Positions 17,280 to 26,502 are shown, numbered from the stretch's first letter. The stretch: DNA of 64,000 bases from Caldisericum exile_A (GCF_047785965.1 NZ_JBLOBF010000001.1:301018-365017), one strand, 5' to 3'. The notes: a model not told the origin generated them from the letters alone. Numbers and translations are program-made.

Positions 17280-19108
17280 TGCTCTCCTTTCTTGTCCTGT
17301 TAACAACTCTCTTAGGTTTAGGCATATCCATAACTTTTGAGATCAAAAATTATTTTATTGCTTTTATTCTAATTTTAAGTTTCTTTTTAGTCATAATTAT
17401 TTCGAAGAAAAATTTTCGTTTAGGTCTAATTTTTATCTTTTTATTAACAATTATAAATGGTGCATTTACTTTTAAAAAAGTTTTTAACACAATAAACTAC
17501 GTTCCAGTTGCAAATACAAATGTAGAAATTAGCGGATCTGTAAAAGACTTTTATGAAATTAGTGGAGAAAACTACATTTACTATTTAAATGTATCTTCTA
17601 TCAATGGCCACAGGAGTGACATTGTAATTAAAGTCTACTCCAAAGAAATTCCTCCTCCGAAAAATTCGATAATACAAATTAATGGAAAAATAACTAAAAG
17701 TGATACAAAATTGATCTATTATCAAAATACGTTAACATTTTATCCCAATAGGATAAAAATATTTAGAAAATCAAAATTTTATACTTTTTTGACAAATTTG
17801 CGAACGAAAGTTATCAATAGTATTAGGACTACTCTAAAAAGCGAGCAAGGTAATTTGCTTATTTCAACGCTTGTTGGAATTAATACATTGGAGAATGAGA
17901 CGAAGGAAAGTTTTGAATTAACTGGTACAGCTCATATATTTGCAATTTCAGGACTTCACATAGGGGTAATTTATTTGTTTTTCATGTCAATTTTCAAACT
18001 TCTAAATCCTTTTGCGCCAATCATTTCAATACTTTTTACTTTTTTATTTATAGTTTTCATTGGACTCAAATTTTCTGCAATAAGAGCTTTTTTAATGCTT
18101 ACAATTATGGCTTTAGGAAACTATCTTGGCAGAGGAAAAAATCTTCTGAACTCACTTCTTGTAGCAATGGCATTCATCCTGGCTGTTTTTCCAGAATCAA
18201 TTATATCTATAAGTTTCTATTTATCTTGCCTTGCTATACTTGGCATTATTACAGCTTTAAATTTCGATTTTAAGCAAAAAATTCTCAACTTATTAAACAC
18301 TTCTTTCTTTGTAAATCTATATGAATCTCCATTAGTCTTGTTTTTCTTTAATACTATACCAATCATTTCCATTCCACTAAATCTTTTTGTAATCCCATAC
18401 ATAAGTTTTCTTCTTCCGATAGGTTTAATGTATACTTTAGTCTCTCTTGCCTCGCTAAAAGTAGCTTCAATTTTATCTCCATTTATTAATGCTTTGTATG
18501 GCTTTTTAATTTTTGTTGTTGATGTCACTTCTAAACTACGAGTTTCTTCAATTTTTGGAACTCTGAATTCTAAGCAATTCTTTTTTCTAGAATCGTTTAT
18601 ATTGTTTGCAACATTTTTCTTTTTTAGCAAAGCTCATGCTCGAAAGAAGGGATTAGTTGTATTAACCCTTTTATTTTTGTTAATTTTCTTTGTAACTCTT
18701 AATGCACATACAACTGATTTCATAATTGAAAATTTCCAAAACTCCCAATTAATTCTTTTAAAAAATCAAGGAAGAAACCTTCTAATTATTAAAAATTCAG
18801 AAACATATTCACCAAATACTCTTTATAGTTTTGTCAAAAGGAGCGGTATTAACTACATAGATGCAATTTTTCTTCTTAAAAATCCGACGATTAAAGAAGG
18901 AGCTCAAATTAACGAGCTTCAAGAAAAGAAGATCTTAATAAAAAAATTCTATGCTAACCAATCAGTAAATAAAGAGTATCTTATCCTGAACTTTCAAAAT
19001 TGCGAAATACTTCCACAAGATTTCACTTTAGTAACTGGTAAAGTAAGTGTAGTGCTTAAAAATCAAGAATTAAAAATCTTTCTTGCTGGTAAGTCTATTT
19101 ATCCTTAA
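17279..19108 (+). CDS. comEC: ComEC/Rec2 DNA-uptake channel, short form
   Basis: 609 residues with many hydrophobic helices. The competence-domain signature HIFAISGLHIGVIYLFF is clear, preceded by an OB-like extracytoplasmic segment (about residues 60-160). The C-terminal ~140 residues lack the HxHxDH metal motif of the beta-lactamase-like domain of full-length ComEC, so that domain is degenerate or replaced. It carries single-stranded DNA across the membrane in transformation. The 3' end overlaps the convergent NifU-like gene by 14 bp. Confidence 0.88.
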   Translation: MLSFLVLLTTLLGLGISITFEIKNYFIAFILILSFFLVIIISKKNFRLGLIFIFLLTIINGAFTFKKVFNTINYVPVANTNVEISGSVKDFYEISGENYIYYLNVSSINGHRSDIVIKVYSKEIPPPKNSIIQINGKITKSDTKLIYYQNTLTFYPNRIKIFRKSKFYTFLTNLRTKVINSIRTTLKSEQGNLLISTLVGINTLENETKESFELTGTAHIFAISGLHIGVIYLFFMSIFKLLNPFAPIISILFTFLFIVFIGLKFSAIRAFLMLTIMALGNYLGRGKNLLNSLLVAMAFILAVFPESIISISFYLSCLAILGIITALNFDFKQKILNLLNTSFFVNLYESPLVLFFFNTIPIISIPLNLFVIPYISFLLPIGLMYTLVSLASLKVASILSPFINALYGFLIFVVDVTSKLRVSSIFGTLNSKQFFFLESFILFATFFFFSKAHARKKGLVVLTLLFLLIFFVTLNAHTTDFIIENFQNSQLILLKNQGRNLLIIKNSETYSPNTLYSFVKRSGINYIDAIFLLKNPTIKEGAQINELQEKKILIKKFYANQSVNKEYLILNFQNCEILPQDFTLVTGKVSVVLKNQELKIFLAGKSIYP

Positions 19109-19451
19109 CTTTACTTAAAGCATCGTTAAAAGCATTAACAACAAGTTCTATACACTTCACTTTGTCTTCCGGAATATCAAAGAACATTAAGAAATAGTTT
19201 GTGTTAAGGCGATTAATTTCTTCAATTTTGTTTCCTTTAAAATTTTCAGACAGAATTGATGCGCTTGCTATTGCAAAAGGACAACCATCAACCTGATATT
19301 TAAAATCCTTTATTAATCCATTTTCGATAAGCAAATAAATTACAGCCTTACCGCCACCCTGAGTTTCCGAGTAACCTATCGCAGTTGCGTTTTTAATTGT
19401 GCCAACATTCCTTGGCTTCATAAAATGTTCAATTACTATTTTGGGATACAA
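19095..19451 (-). CDS. NifU/IscU-like iron-sulfur scaffold, divergent
   Basis: 118 residues matching the NifU N-terminal family (HFMKPRNVGTI ... DGCPFAIASASILSE ... CIELVVNAFNDAL). Two of the three cluster-ligating cysteines are kept (Cys57, Cys100). The first, normally in a NPxCGD motif, is missing: that region reads SETQGGGKAV. The start codon is TTG with a strong AGGAGG 6 nt upstream. No isc or suf gene is nearby. It could be a scaffold with altered ligands or a derivative with another role. Confidence 0.75.
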   Translation of the reverse strand: MYPKIVIEHFMKPRNVGTIKNATAIGYSETQGGGKAVIYLLIENGLIKDFKYQVDGCPFAIASASILSENFKGNKIEEINRLNTNYFLMFFDIPEDKVKCIELVVNAFNDALSKVKDK

Positions 19452-19564
19452 TTTTACCTCCTAAAACTAACTTATAATTTAATAATTTTATCATTTTATT
19501 TTAATATAGAAAACTTTTTAAAATCATTATTATGGAGTAAAATAGCAAAGGAAGGAGGCGAAAA

Positions 19565-20731
19565 ATGCTTTTAATTAAAAATGCTAAAGTTTACACTGTC
19601 ACACAGGGTGTTCTTGAGAACGGAAACATCCTAATTGAAGGTAATAGAATTAAAAGAGTTAGTTCTGAAAAAATTGATGTGGACGAAACAAACACAAAAG
19701 TTTTAGACGCACAAGGGAAATTGCTTTTTCCTTCGTTTATTGATGCTCACACTCACCTCGGCACATTTTCTCTTGAAGGAACAGAGATGGATGAAGATGG
19801 TAATGAAATGACTAATCCTGCAACTCCTGGACTTAGAGCTATCGATTCTATTAACCCATATGATCCTGCGTTTCAGGAGGCCTTTGAAACAGGTTTCGAA
19901 ATTGTATTTACTGGAGCAGGTTCAGGAAATGTAATTGGTGGCTTGAGTGTAGTTATGAAAACCTATGGTAAGATTGTTGATGAAATGGTAATTAGAAACC
20001 CTGCTGGTCTTAAATGCGCTTTTGGCGAGAATCCAAAAAGAGTTTACTCTTCTAAAAATCAACTACCTACAACACGAATGGGAACTGCTAAAGTATTTCG
20101 AGAAACACTTTTCAAGGGCAAAAGTTATTACGAAAAGAAAAAGAGAGGTGAGAAAGTTGACTTTGATTTAAACATGGAAAGCCTTTATCTCGTCTTTGAT
20201 CATCAAATACCGCTTAGAATCCACTCTCATAGAGCAAATGATATTGTTACAGCAGTAAGAATAGCAAAGCATGAATTTGGTCTTGATGTTGTAATTGAAC
20301 ACGGAACAGATTCTGCAAAAATTAGAGATTTCCTTGCTAAGGAAAATATCCCTGTAATCTTAGGACCTATCCTTGATGTTTCTCCGAAGGTTGAAACTAA
20401 ACCAAACTCCTTTGAAAATCCTAAAAAACTGGTTGATGCAGGAGTAAAAGTCGCTCTTATGACTGATCATCCAGTTGTTTCTATTGGTTTTGCGCTAATT
20501 CAGGCAGGACTCGTTGCATACGAGGGTGGGCTAGGATTTGATGAAACGCTTCGACTTATTACAATAAATCCAGCACAAATTTTAAAGATTGATAACGATT
20601 ATGGAAGCATCGAAGAAGGAAAAATCGCAAATCTTGTTATGTTTGATAAAAATCCCTTTTCAGTAACTTCTAAGGCGAATACAGTTATTTTGGAAGGAAA
20701 TGTGATAATTGAAGGAGGAAAATATGTATAA
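19565..20731 (+). CDS. Amidohydrolase family protein, apparently active copy
   Basis: 388 residues of the metal-dependent amidohydrolase superfamily, resembling imidazolonepropionase-like or archaeal amidohydrolases. The metal ligands are all visible: HTH (His62, His64), HSH (His220, His222), EHG (His246) and TDHP (Asp301). The N- and C-terminal beta-sandwich (NAKVYTVTQGVLENGNI ... GSIEEGKIANLVMFD) is complete. The substrate is unknown. The ribosome site is AAGGAAGGAGG. It overlaps by 8 bp a paralogue that lacks these ligands, so the two are probably made together. Confidence 0.85.
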   Translation: MLLIKNAKVYTVTQGVLENGNILIEGNRIKRVSSEKIDVDETNTKVLDAQGKLLFPSFIDAHTHLGTFSLEGTEMDEDGNEMTNPATPGLRAIDSINPYDPAFQEAFETGFEIVFTGAGSGNVIGGLSVVMKTYGKIVDEMVIRNPAGLKCAFGENPKRVYSSKNQLPTTRMGTAKVFRETLFKGKSYYEKKKRGEKVDFDLNMESLYLVFDHQIPLRIHSHRANDIVTAVRIAKHEFGLDVVIEHGTDSAKIRDFLAKENIPVILGPILDVSPKVETKPNSFENPKKLVDAGVKVALMTDHPVVSIGFALIQAGLVAYEGGLGFDETLRLITINPAQILKIDNDYGSIEEGKIANLVMFDKNPFSVTSKANTVILEGNVIIEGGKYV

Positions 20732-21833
20732 ACTCTATGCAAAGAAGCTTTTCACTGGTGAAGAAATTTTAGAGGATAGAGTAATTCTTTTTGACGAAAA
20801 TAAAATTTATCACATTGGAGATGACATAAACGAATCTGCCAAAGAAACCTATACTGCAAATTTTGTAATGCCCCCAATTATAGACCTTGGCTCAGGAATT
20901 GGGCTAAAAGAAGAATCCCTTGGCAAAATAGAAGGCGATGATTTGGATGAGGCAACCAATCCTGTTACACCTGAATTATTAACTCTTGATGGTATAAATC
21001 CATACGATGAAGCATTTGAGAAGGCGATTAGAGGTGGAACGCTTATAAGCTTGGTACTTCCAGGAAATGCAAATCCAATAGGTGGTCGTGGAGCTCTTAT
21101 TTACAACAAGGGTAAGCATGTTCTTGATATGCTAATTCAGAATCCTTTGGGAGTTAAATTTTCAATTAATTCTGAACCAAAATCTATTTACGGATCCAAA
21201 AACAAAACTCCATCAACAAGAATGGGTATTGCATATGTTATAAGAGATACACTTTATAAAGCAATTGAATACAAGAATGAACACAAAGAACTTAATCTTG
21301 CATATGAAGCTTTACAAGATTTAATTTCTCAAAATGATCTTGCAATATTCGCAAGTTTTAGAGCAGATGATATTGCGACATCCCTGAGAATTGCTAAGGA
21401 GTTTAATTTGAAATCGGCAATCCTTTATGGTATTCAATCAAATTTAGTTAAAAATTTAATTAAGGAAAATAATGTTCCTGTCATTTATGGACCGGTAATG
21501 TTCCCACGTTGGTCAATTGAACTCAAAGGACTTTCTCCAAATGTACCTATTGAACTAATCAATGAAGGCATCTTAACTGCACTTACGACGGGACATCCCA
21601 TGTTCCCGAGCAAGTATCTCAGGTTAAATGCAGGGCTTCTTGTAAAAGAAGGACTTAACGAAGTCGATGCCTTAAAAACTATAACTCTTAATCCTGCAAA
21701 AATCATTGGAAAAGAAAACCTCGGGACACTTAGGGCTGAAGGAATTCCAAATATTGTTGCTTTTGATAACAGTCCATACGATACTAACGCAATAACAACT
21801 CATATTTTCTTAAAAGGCGTTAGAATAATATAA
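20724..21833 (+). CDS. Amidohydrolase paralogue without metal ligands (putative pseudoenzyme)
   Basis: 369 residues, collinear with the upstream amidohydrolase (shared blocks TNPxTPxL, INPYDxAF, SKNxxPxTRMG, LNPAKI). Every metal position is changed: HTH becomes GSG (residues 56-58), HSHRAND becomes ASFRADD, EHG becomes YGI, TDHP becomes TGHP. The fold seems intact and the frame is open, so this is not a decaying gene. A TTG at 20709 is in frame, but the ATG at 20724 has GGAGG at the right distance. It is likely a regulatory or structural partner of the active copy. Confidence 0.82.
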   Translation: MYKLYAKKLFTGEEILEDRVILFDENKIYHIGDDINESAKETYTANFVMPPIIDLGSGIGLKEESLGKIEGDDLDEATNPVTPELLTLDGINPYDEAFEKAIRGGTLISLVLPGNANPIGGRGALIYNKGKHVLDMLIQNPLGVKFSINSEPKSIYGSKNKTPSTRMGIAYVIRDTLYKAIEYKNEHKELNLAYEALQDLISQNDLAIFASFRADDIATSLRIAKEFNLKSAILYGIQSNLVKNLIKENNVPVIYGPVMFPRWSIELKGLSPNVPIELINEGILTALTTGHPMFPSKYLRLNAGLLVKEGLNEVDALKTITLNPAKIIGKENLGTLRAEGIPNIVAFDNSPYDTNAITTHIFLKGVRII

Positions 21834-21851
21834 AAATCCAATTTCCATCCT

Positions 21852-21879
21852 AGCGGGGCTTTTAATTGCCCCGCTTTTT
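21852..21879 (+). terminator. Rho-independent terminator after the amidohydrolase pair
   Basis: A perfect 8-bp stem (AGCGGGGC / GCCCCGCT) with an 8-nt loop followed by a T tract. It is the only clear intrinsic terminator I found in the window. Confidence 0.9.
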
Positions 21880-22002
21880 ACATTTGAAAAATAAGTTTTA
21901 TTAATTGTTAATTGAAAAAACTATACAACATTTTAGGATTAGCCTCTAATTTCTTCCAAGGTATAAAATACATTTATTTTTCAAGGAGTCCCTTATTATA
22001 TA

Positions 22003-22029
22003 TTAAGCAATAAGATACCTATTGCTTAA
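22003..22029. promoter_or_regulatory. Perfect inverted repeat upstream of the KaiC-like operon
   Basis: TTAAGCAATA and TATTGCTTAA separated by 7 nt, about 95 nt before the KaiC-like gene. No T tract follows, so it looks more like an operator for a dimeric regulator than a terminator. The rest of the 21880-22123 gap has no coding potential; TAAAAT at 22102-22107, just upstream of the ribosome site, is a weak -10 candidate. Confidence 0.5.
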
Positions 22030-22123
22030 ATGTACTCTAATAGATTGCAAAAAATTTTTAAGTTTTAAGAAAAATATCTTTTGTAAAAATCAAATAAGGA
22101 TTAAAATTTATTAGGAGGCAAAA

Positions 22124-23026
22124 ATGGAAGAGAAGGATCTTTATAATGAAGAAGAAAAAGGGACTCAGCCAAAAGTTGATTTTAAAAACATATACACAGG
22201 TAGCCAAGCACTTGAGAAGGCCCCAAAAATTTATGGAATTCAGAGTGGAATAGAAGGACTCGACGAACTTTTCTACATTGTACGAGAAGAGAAAGGTAAA
22301 CTTGTAAAAAAGTCTCTTGGTGGAATCCCTGCATATTCAGTTATGAATATTACTGGTGTAAGTGATACTGGAAAATCACTTATGGTTGAGCAGTTTGCAA
22401 TTGAACAGGCAAATAAAGGATCCAAGGTAGTTTTTATTACTGTGGAGTCTCCCGCAAATTTTGTTGCAGCATCACTTCAAATTAGAGCTACTGCAATGGG
22501 ATATAATTTCAAGGATTTTGAAGACAATATTATCTTAATTGATGCTGCTTCTTCATACAACCTCAGAGAAAACATTCCTGATCTTTTAGCAACTCTTGCT
22601 TATGTTATTCAAAATTTTAAAGCAAGGTTCACAATAATCGATTCTGTTACAGGGCTTTTTGAAAGCAAAGAGATGTTCGCAAGGGCTATTGTAAGAAGGT
22701 TGTTCAACTTTATGAAATCTTGGTATCAAACCGCACTTTTTGTGTCGCAAAAAAGGAGCGGGCATGAAGAACTAACAGCAGAAGCGGCAGGAGGTTATGC
22801 CGTTGGCCATATAGTTGACGGAACGATTGTACTTGCAAAGGATCTTATTGATTCGCAATATAAAGCAAAAATCTACAAAAAACCTTTAGGTGATATTGTA
22901 AGACTTTTTAGGATAGATGGGTGTAGACTCTCTGGTCATGATACCAAAACACGCTTTTTAGAAATAACAGAAACAGGCCTTGTTAAAATTAAAGAACCAA
23001 TTTCAGGAGGAGGTGAAGAATTATGA
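22124..23026 (+). CDS. KaiC-like RecA-superfamily ATPase (single domain, archaeal type)
   Basis: A 300-residue single KaiC domain. The P-loop is GVSDTGKS (78-85), a variant with Asp in place of the usual Gly. The catalytic Glu lies in FITVESP (Glu108), and Walker B is FTIIDSVTG (Asp173). A KaiC-type MKSWYQTALFVSQ region and a late VDGTIVLA strand follow. Proteins of this type are mainly archaeal and act in signalling. It ends in a ribosome site (GGAGGTGAAG) for the next gene, which overlaps by 4 bp. The ribosome site is TTAGGAGGCAAAA. Confidence 0.85.
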   Translation: MEEKDLYNEEEKGTQPKVDFKNIYTGSQALEKAPKIYGIQSGIEGLDELFYIVREEKGKLVKKSLGGIPAYSVMNITGVSDTGKSLMVEQFAIEQANKGSKVVFITVESPANFVAASLQIRATAMGYNFKDFEDNIILIDAASSYNLRENIPDLLATLAYVIQNFKARFTIIDSVTGLFESKEMFARAIVRRLFNFMKSWYQTALFVSQKRSGHEELTAEAAGGYAVGHIVDGTIVLAKDLIDSQYKAKIYKKPLGDIVRLFRIDGCRLSGHDTKTRFLEITETGLVKIKEPISGGGEEL

Positions 23027-23670
23027 TTATAGTGCAAGGAAAAGAAATACCTCAATCAGAATTTGAAGACCTTGTCGCTCGAGTGTTTTCAAAGGCTATT
23101 GACCTATTAGGTGGCATTGTAAAACTTGCTGAATACAGAACTTTAACTTGGCTTCCCTCTCTTGCAAGAGCAACTCTTACAGTTGTTTTGAGGGAAGAGT
23201 ATTTACGTTCTGAAGAAGAGATTGCACAAAAGGTGGGAATAACAAAAAACACTGTACGAAGCATAATAAGGGCAGATCCAGGACTGGCACTTGAGAAAAT
23301 TCAAAAAATTGAAGAGCTAACAAAAGAAGAAACAAAAGATCTCAAAACTCACACGGCAGGAGGAATCGCAAAGTTAGCCTATAAACTTGTAAAAGGTGGG
23401 GAGGATGCAAAAGTCATTGTTAACTTCAGTTCAATTGTACTTGAAGACATGATGAAGGCATTAGAAATTCCCTGGGCATATATGGTTTTAAAGAGAATAA
23501 AAGGGTTGAATTTCCCAATTAATACTTACGAAATATTACAGGAAAAATTGAAAGATATAACATTTAAGGAGGTAAAATTGATTGAAATATTGCCACATTT
23601 ACAGTATCCTATAAACACACCGGCCCAACTGATAAAAGAGATTAAAGAACATTTGAAAATGAAAGAATAA
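23023..23670 (+). CDS. Partner regulator of the KaiC-like ATPase, helix-turn-helix protein
   Basis: 215 residues. A helix-turn-helix is visible at about 65-90 (SEEEIAQKVGITKNTVRSII). The C-terminal half is helical without recognised motifs. I recall a domain family described as near-KaiC, a probable regulatory domain encoded beside KaiC-like proteins in archaea and a few bacteria (TIGR03879); this gene fits by content and position. The 4-bp overlap with the ATPase gene implies a two-protein system. DNA binding is inferred. Confidence 0.75.
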   Translation: MIIVQGKEIPQSEFEDLVARVFSKAIDLLGGIVKLAEYRTLTWLPSLARATLTVVLREEYLRSEEEIAQKVGITKNTVRSIIRADPGLALEKIQKIEELTKEETKDLKTHTAGGIAKLAYKLVKGGEDAKVIVNFSSIVLEDMMKALEIPWAYMVLKRIKGLNFPINTYEILQEKLKDITFKEVKLIEILPHLQYPINTPAQLIKEIKEHLKMKE

Positions 23671-23676
23671 AAATCC

Positions 23677-24900
23677 CTACCAAAGAAAAAACTCCACGAG
23701 TTCGTTTGCTAACAGTCCTTCTTTTTCCTGTGGCACCTTGAAATATCCGTGTGAATCACTTAGAATGAAAGTAAAAGAGGAATCAGATAGCAATGGATCT
23801 ATTATATTATCACTATTTTCTATTCTTAATCTTCCCGGAACAAATTCGGTTCTTCCTTTTCTTGAACTTATTTGAGTTGAAAGCTTACCAATAACTTTCT
23901 TCAGAGGCAATCTGATACCAAGTTTTTCAAAAATCATTTTTCTTATAACAGTTGAGTATATCATAAAGGCTGCTAGAGGATTTCCAGAAAGACCAACTAT
24001 CAATTTACCATTAACTACACCAAATATTGTAGGCTTTCCCGGAGATACATTTAATCCATGAACAATAACTCCTGGTTTTCCAAGCGAATTAATGGTATCA
24101 ACAGTTAAGTCAAAATTACCCTTACTTGTTCCTCCTGTCATTATTACAAGATCATTTTCTTGTAATGCAATACTTAAAGCATACTTAATATTTATAGCAT
24201 TATCCTTAATCACACCATAAAATGAAGGAGAAAAGCCATCTTTCAAGATTAAATATTTTAATGTTATCCCGTTATAGTCGAATATTTTTCCGAAAGGTAG
24301 TGGATATTCATCGCTTATTTCATCTCCTGTTGAAATTATGCCTATTTTTATGGGTGAAAGAACATCAACAAATCGAACACCTACAAAATTTAAAAGCCCA
24401 ATAATCCTTTCATCAACTCTTTCTCCTTTTCTTAAAATGACTGAGCCTTTTTTAAGTTCGCTTCCTTCCTCAAACATATTTTGTGTTGACTGAATATCTT
24501 TAAAAATAAAAACTGTATCACCCTTAACTTCACTATCTTCAACCATTACAACTGCATCAGCTCCCTCAGGTACTACCCCTCCTGTCGGCACATAACACGT
24601 AGTTCCATTGGAAATTAATATCTCAGGTTTAGTACCAATTTTTATTTCCCCTAAATTTTTCAAAAAAACAGGGTTTTCAAAACTTGCACCCTTGACATCT
24701 TTAGAGTTTACTGCAAAACCATCAACAAGAGATTTTCTAAAAGGTGGTAAGTCAATTTGAGAATAAACATCGTTTGCAGCATAATATCCATAAGAATTCT
24801 CAACAGGAATAGAAAGATTTTTCTTATTAATAATAAAAAGATTCAAAATTTTTTCAATTACTTCATCGGGAGAATAAACAGTTAGAAACTTTTCGCCCAT
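23677..24900 (-). CDS. moeA: Molybdopterin molybdenumtransferase MoeA-like
   Basis: 407 residues with MoeA domains: FRKSLVDGFAV, a VPTGGVVPEGADAVVMVED block, the MogA-like core (GIISTGDEI, MTGGTSKGNFD, GKPTIFG, GLSGNPLAAF) and a C-terminal beta barrel. The family inserts molybdenum or tungsten into molybdopterin. No other cofactor gene lies in the window. It is last in the eleven-gene operon and overlaps etfA by 19 bp. Confidence 0.9.
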   Translation of the reverse strand: MGEKFLTVYSPDEVIEKILNLFIINKKNLSIPVENSYGYYAANDVYSQIDLPPFRKSLVDGFAVNSKDVKGASFENPVFLKNLGEIKIGTKPEILISNGTTCYVPTGGVVPEGADAVVMVEDSEVKGDTVFIFKDIQSTQNMFEEGSELKKGSVILRKGERVDERIIGLLNFVGVRFVDVLSPIKIGIISTGDEISDEYPLPFGKIFDYNGITLKYLILKDGFSPSFYGVIKDNAINIKYALSIALQENDLVIMTGGTSKGNFDLTVDTINSLGKPGVIVHGLNVSPGKPTIFGVVNGKLIVGLSGNPLAAFMIYSTVIRKMIFEKLGIRLPLKKVIGKLSTQISSRKGRTEFVPGRLRIENSDNIIDPLLSDSSFTFILSDSHGYFKVPQEKEGLLANELVEFFLW

Positions 24901-25739
24901 TGGAATAATCCCTCAATAACTCTTTCTACGCTATCATTTATTTTAATTTGTGCCTTTGCAAATATAGGAGCATTTGGATCTGAATTCACAGCAATGATCG
25001 TTTTTGCTTGGACTCCGCTTAAATGTTGAATCGATCCTGAAATACCTAAAGCAATATAAAAATCAGTTTCGATCTCCTTTCCTGTATCTCCAATAACTTT
25101 TTCATAAGGAAGATAGCCCATGTCTGAAACAGGACGAGTGCAAACTATTTCAGCACCAAGTTTTTCCGCGATGAAGAATATTTTTTCAAATAAGTCTTTT
25201 GATACCCCAAGACCAATACCAATAGCAATTTTAGTTTTTATTTTGTCATCAATGTTTTGATAACGTGTTTCAATTAAATTCAACGACTCATCATTTGAAA
25301 CCTCAATTAAATCTATTGTTAAAGGATTATATTTGTCTTTAGAAGTACTGCTATGTAAGATACAAACTGTTGGTTTTGTTTTAGACATTATTTCAACTGC
25401 AAGATTTCCCCATCCATAAACTATAAAAGATAGGGAATTGTCTTTGTGAACCTTGATTTCACTTACATGTGATATAACACCAAGCGCATTTTTTCCTGCA
25501 TACAGCGATGCAACTTCTTTGGACAAAACTTCGTTAGAAAAAAAGATTACATCGTAATCTTTTATATCTTTGATCTTAGAAATAAAATCAAAACCTTCAT
25601 GGCTAAACTTAATGGGATTAGAAGGTAGATAATCTGCGGCGTTATCTTTTTTAAAGCTCGCAACTTTTATACTATCAAAGTTACAAGCTAACAATTTTAT
25701 ATTAGGTAAATTGTTTTCATAAATCACCAATGCTTTCAT
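24882..25739 (-). CDS. etfA: Electron transfer flavoprotein, alpha subunit
   Basis: 285 residues. The C-terminal FAD domain is clear (VIGDTGKEIETDFYIALGIS, GSIQHLSGVQ, AVNSDPNAPIFAKA). The N-terminal domain is divergent. With EtfB it forms a heterodimer that passes electrons between dehydrogenases and a quinone or ferredoxin partner. No partner dehydrogenase is adjacent. It overlaps etfB by 23 bp and moeA by 19 bp. Confidence 0.9.
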   Translation of the reverse strand: MKALVIYENNLPNIKLLACNFDSIKVASFKKDNAADYLPSNPIKFSHEGFDFISKIKDIKDYDVIFFSNEVLSKEVASLYAGKNALGVISHVSEIKVHKDNSLSFIVYGWGNLAVEIMSKTKPTVCILHSSTSKDKYNPLTIDLIEVSNDESLNLIETRYQNIDDKIKTKIAIGIGLGVSKDLFEKIFFIAEKLGAEIVCTRPVSDMGYLPYEKVIGDTGKEIETDFYIALGISGSIQHLSGVQAKTIIAVNSDPNAPIFAKAQIKINDSVERVIEGLFQWAKSF

Positions 25740-26502
25740 TTAACACCTCTTTCAAAAGGATCTCAGTAATAACCATACTGCCGTTCTCTTTTATCAGATC
25801 ATTTTGAATATCTAATTTTATTTCAAATATATCTTTTATGCTTGTTTTTGATCCTTCAGTACCCACATCGAGCGTAGAAAGTTTTAAAGTATCGTTTGAT
25901 AATATTTCAATTGTTTTTTCTTTTGACTCAAATGCATAATACAAGTTTGGTAGTGCTTTAAACATACCCTTATCAGAGAAACTCAACAAAGCCTTTTTTT
26001 CAATCCTAAATCGAATTATTTGATTAATGTTTGCTTTTTCAATTATTAGATGATTTTCTTGGTAATCTACTGCTACTACATTTGAAAAATAGAAAATTGA
26101 AAGCTTAGAAGCAATTTCTCCAGGAAGAACTCCTGTGAGACCATCGGAAGAAAAATTTCCAGCAAATATGTAGTCATAATTACTATCAAATTTATTAATA
26201 AAATTTGTTAATACGTTTGAAGTTGCAAATACATCAGAATTTGCAAACAAACTATCAGATAGTAAAAATATTTGGTCTACTCCGTAATCGTAGAGTTTAA
26301 CCAATAAATCTTTTGAGTTTGGTGGAGCCATACTAACCGCGTGAACGTTAAACCCAAACTTATTTTTTAGCTCTATTGCAGCTCCTAAAGCAAAATAATC
26401 ACTCGGATTTATCATACTTTCTTGAGATCTTTTCAATCTCTTTTTATCCTTATCAAATTCTACCTTTTTCGGAACAACTTTTACGAGAACAATGATTTTC
26501 AT
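25717..26502 (-). CDS. etfB: Electron transfer flavoprotein, beta subunit
   Basis: 261 residues. The N-terminus MKIIVLVKVVPKKVEFD and the INPSDYFALGAAIELK-type motif match EtfB, followed by FAGNFSSDGLTGVLPGEIA. It binds AMP or a second flavin in the heterodimer. It overlaps fmt by 4 bp upstream and etfA downstream. Confidence 0.9.
   Translation of the reverse strand: MKIIVLVKVVPKKVEFDKDKKRLKRSQESMINPSDYFALGAAIELKNKFGFNVHAVSMAPPNSKDLLVKLYDYGVDQIFLLSDSLFANSDVFATSNVLTNFINKFDSNYDYIFAGNFSSDGLTGVLPGEIASKLSIFYFSNVVAVDYQENHLIIEKANINQIIRFRIEKKALLSFSDKGMFKALPNLYYAFESKEKTIEILSNDTLKLSTLDVGTEGSKTSIKDIFEIKLDIQNDLIKENGSMVITEILLKEVLNESIGDL

Noticed and set aside
18217..18630. 137-codon minus-strand frame inside comEC
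   Set aside because: Antisense to membrane helices of ComEC; no ribosome site.
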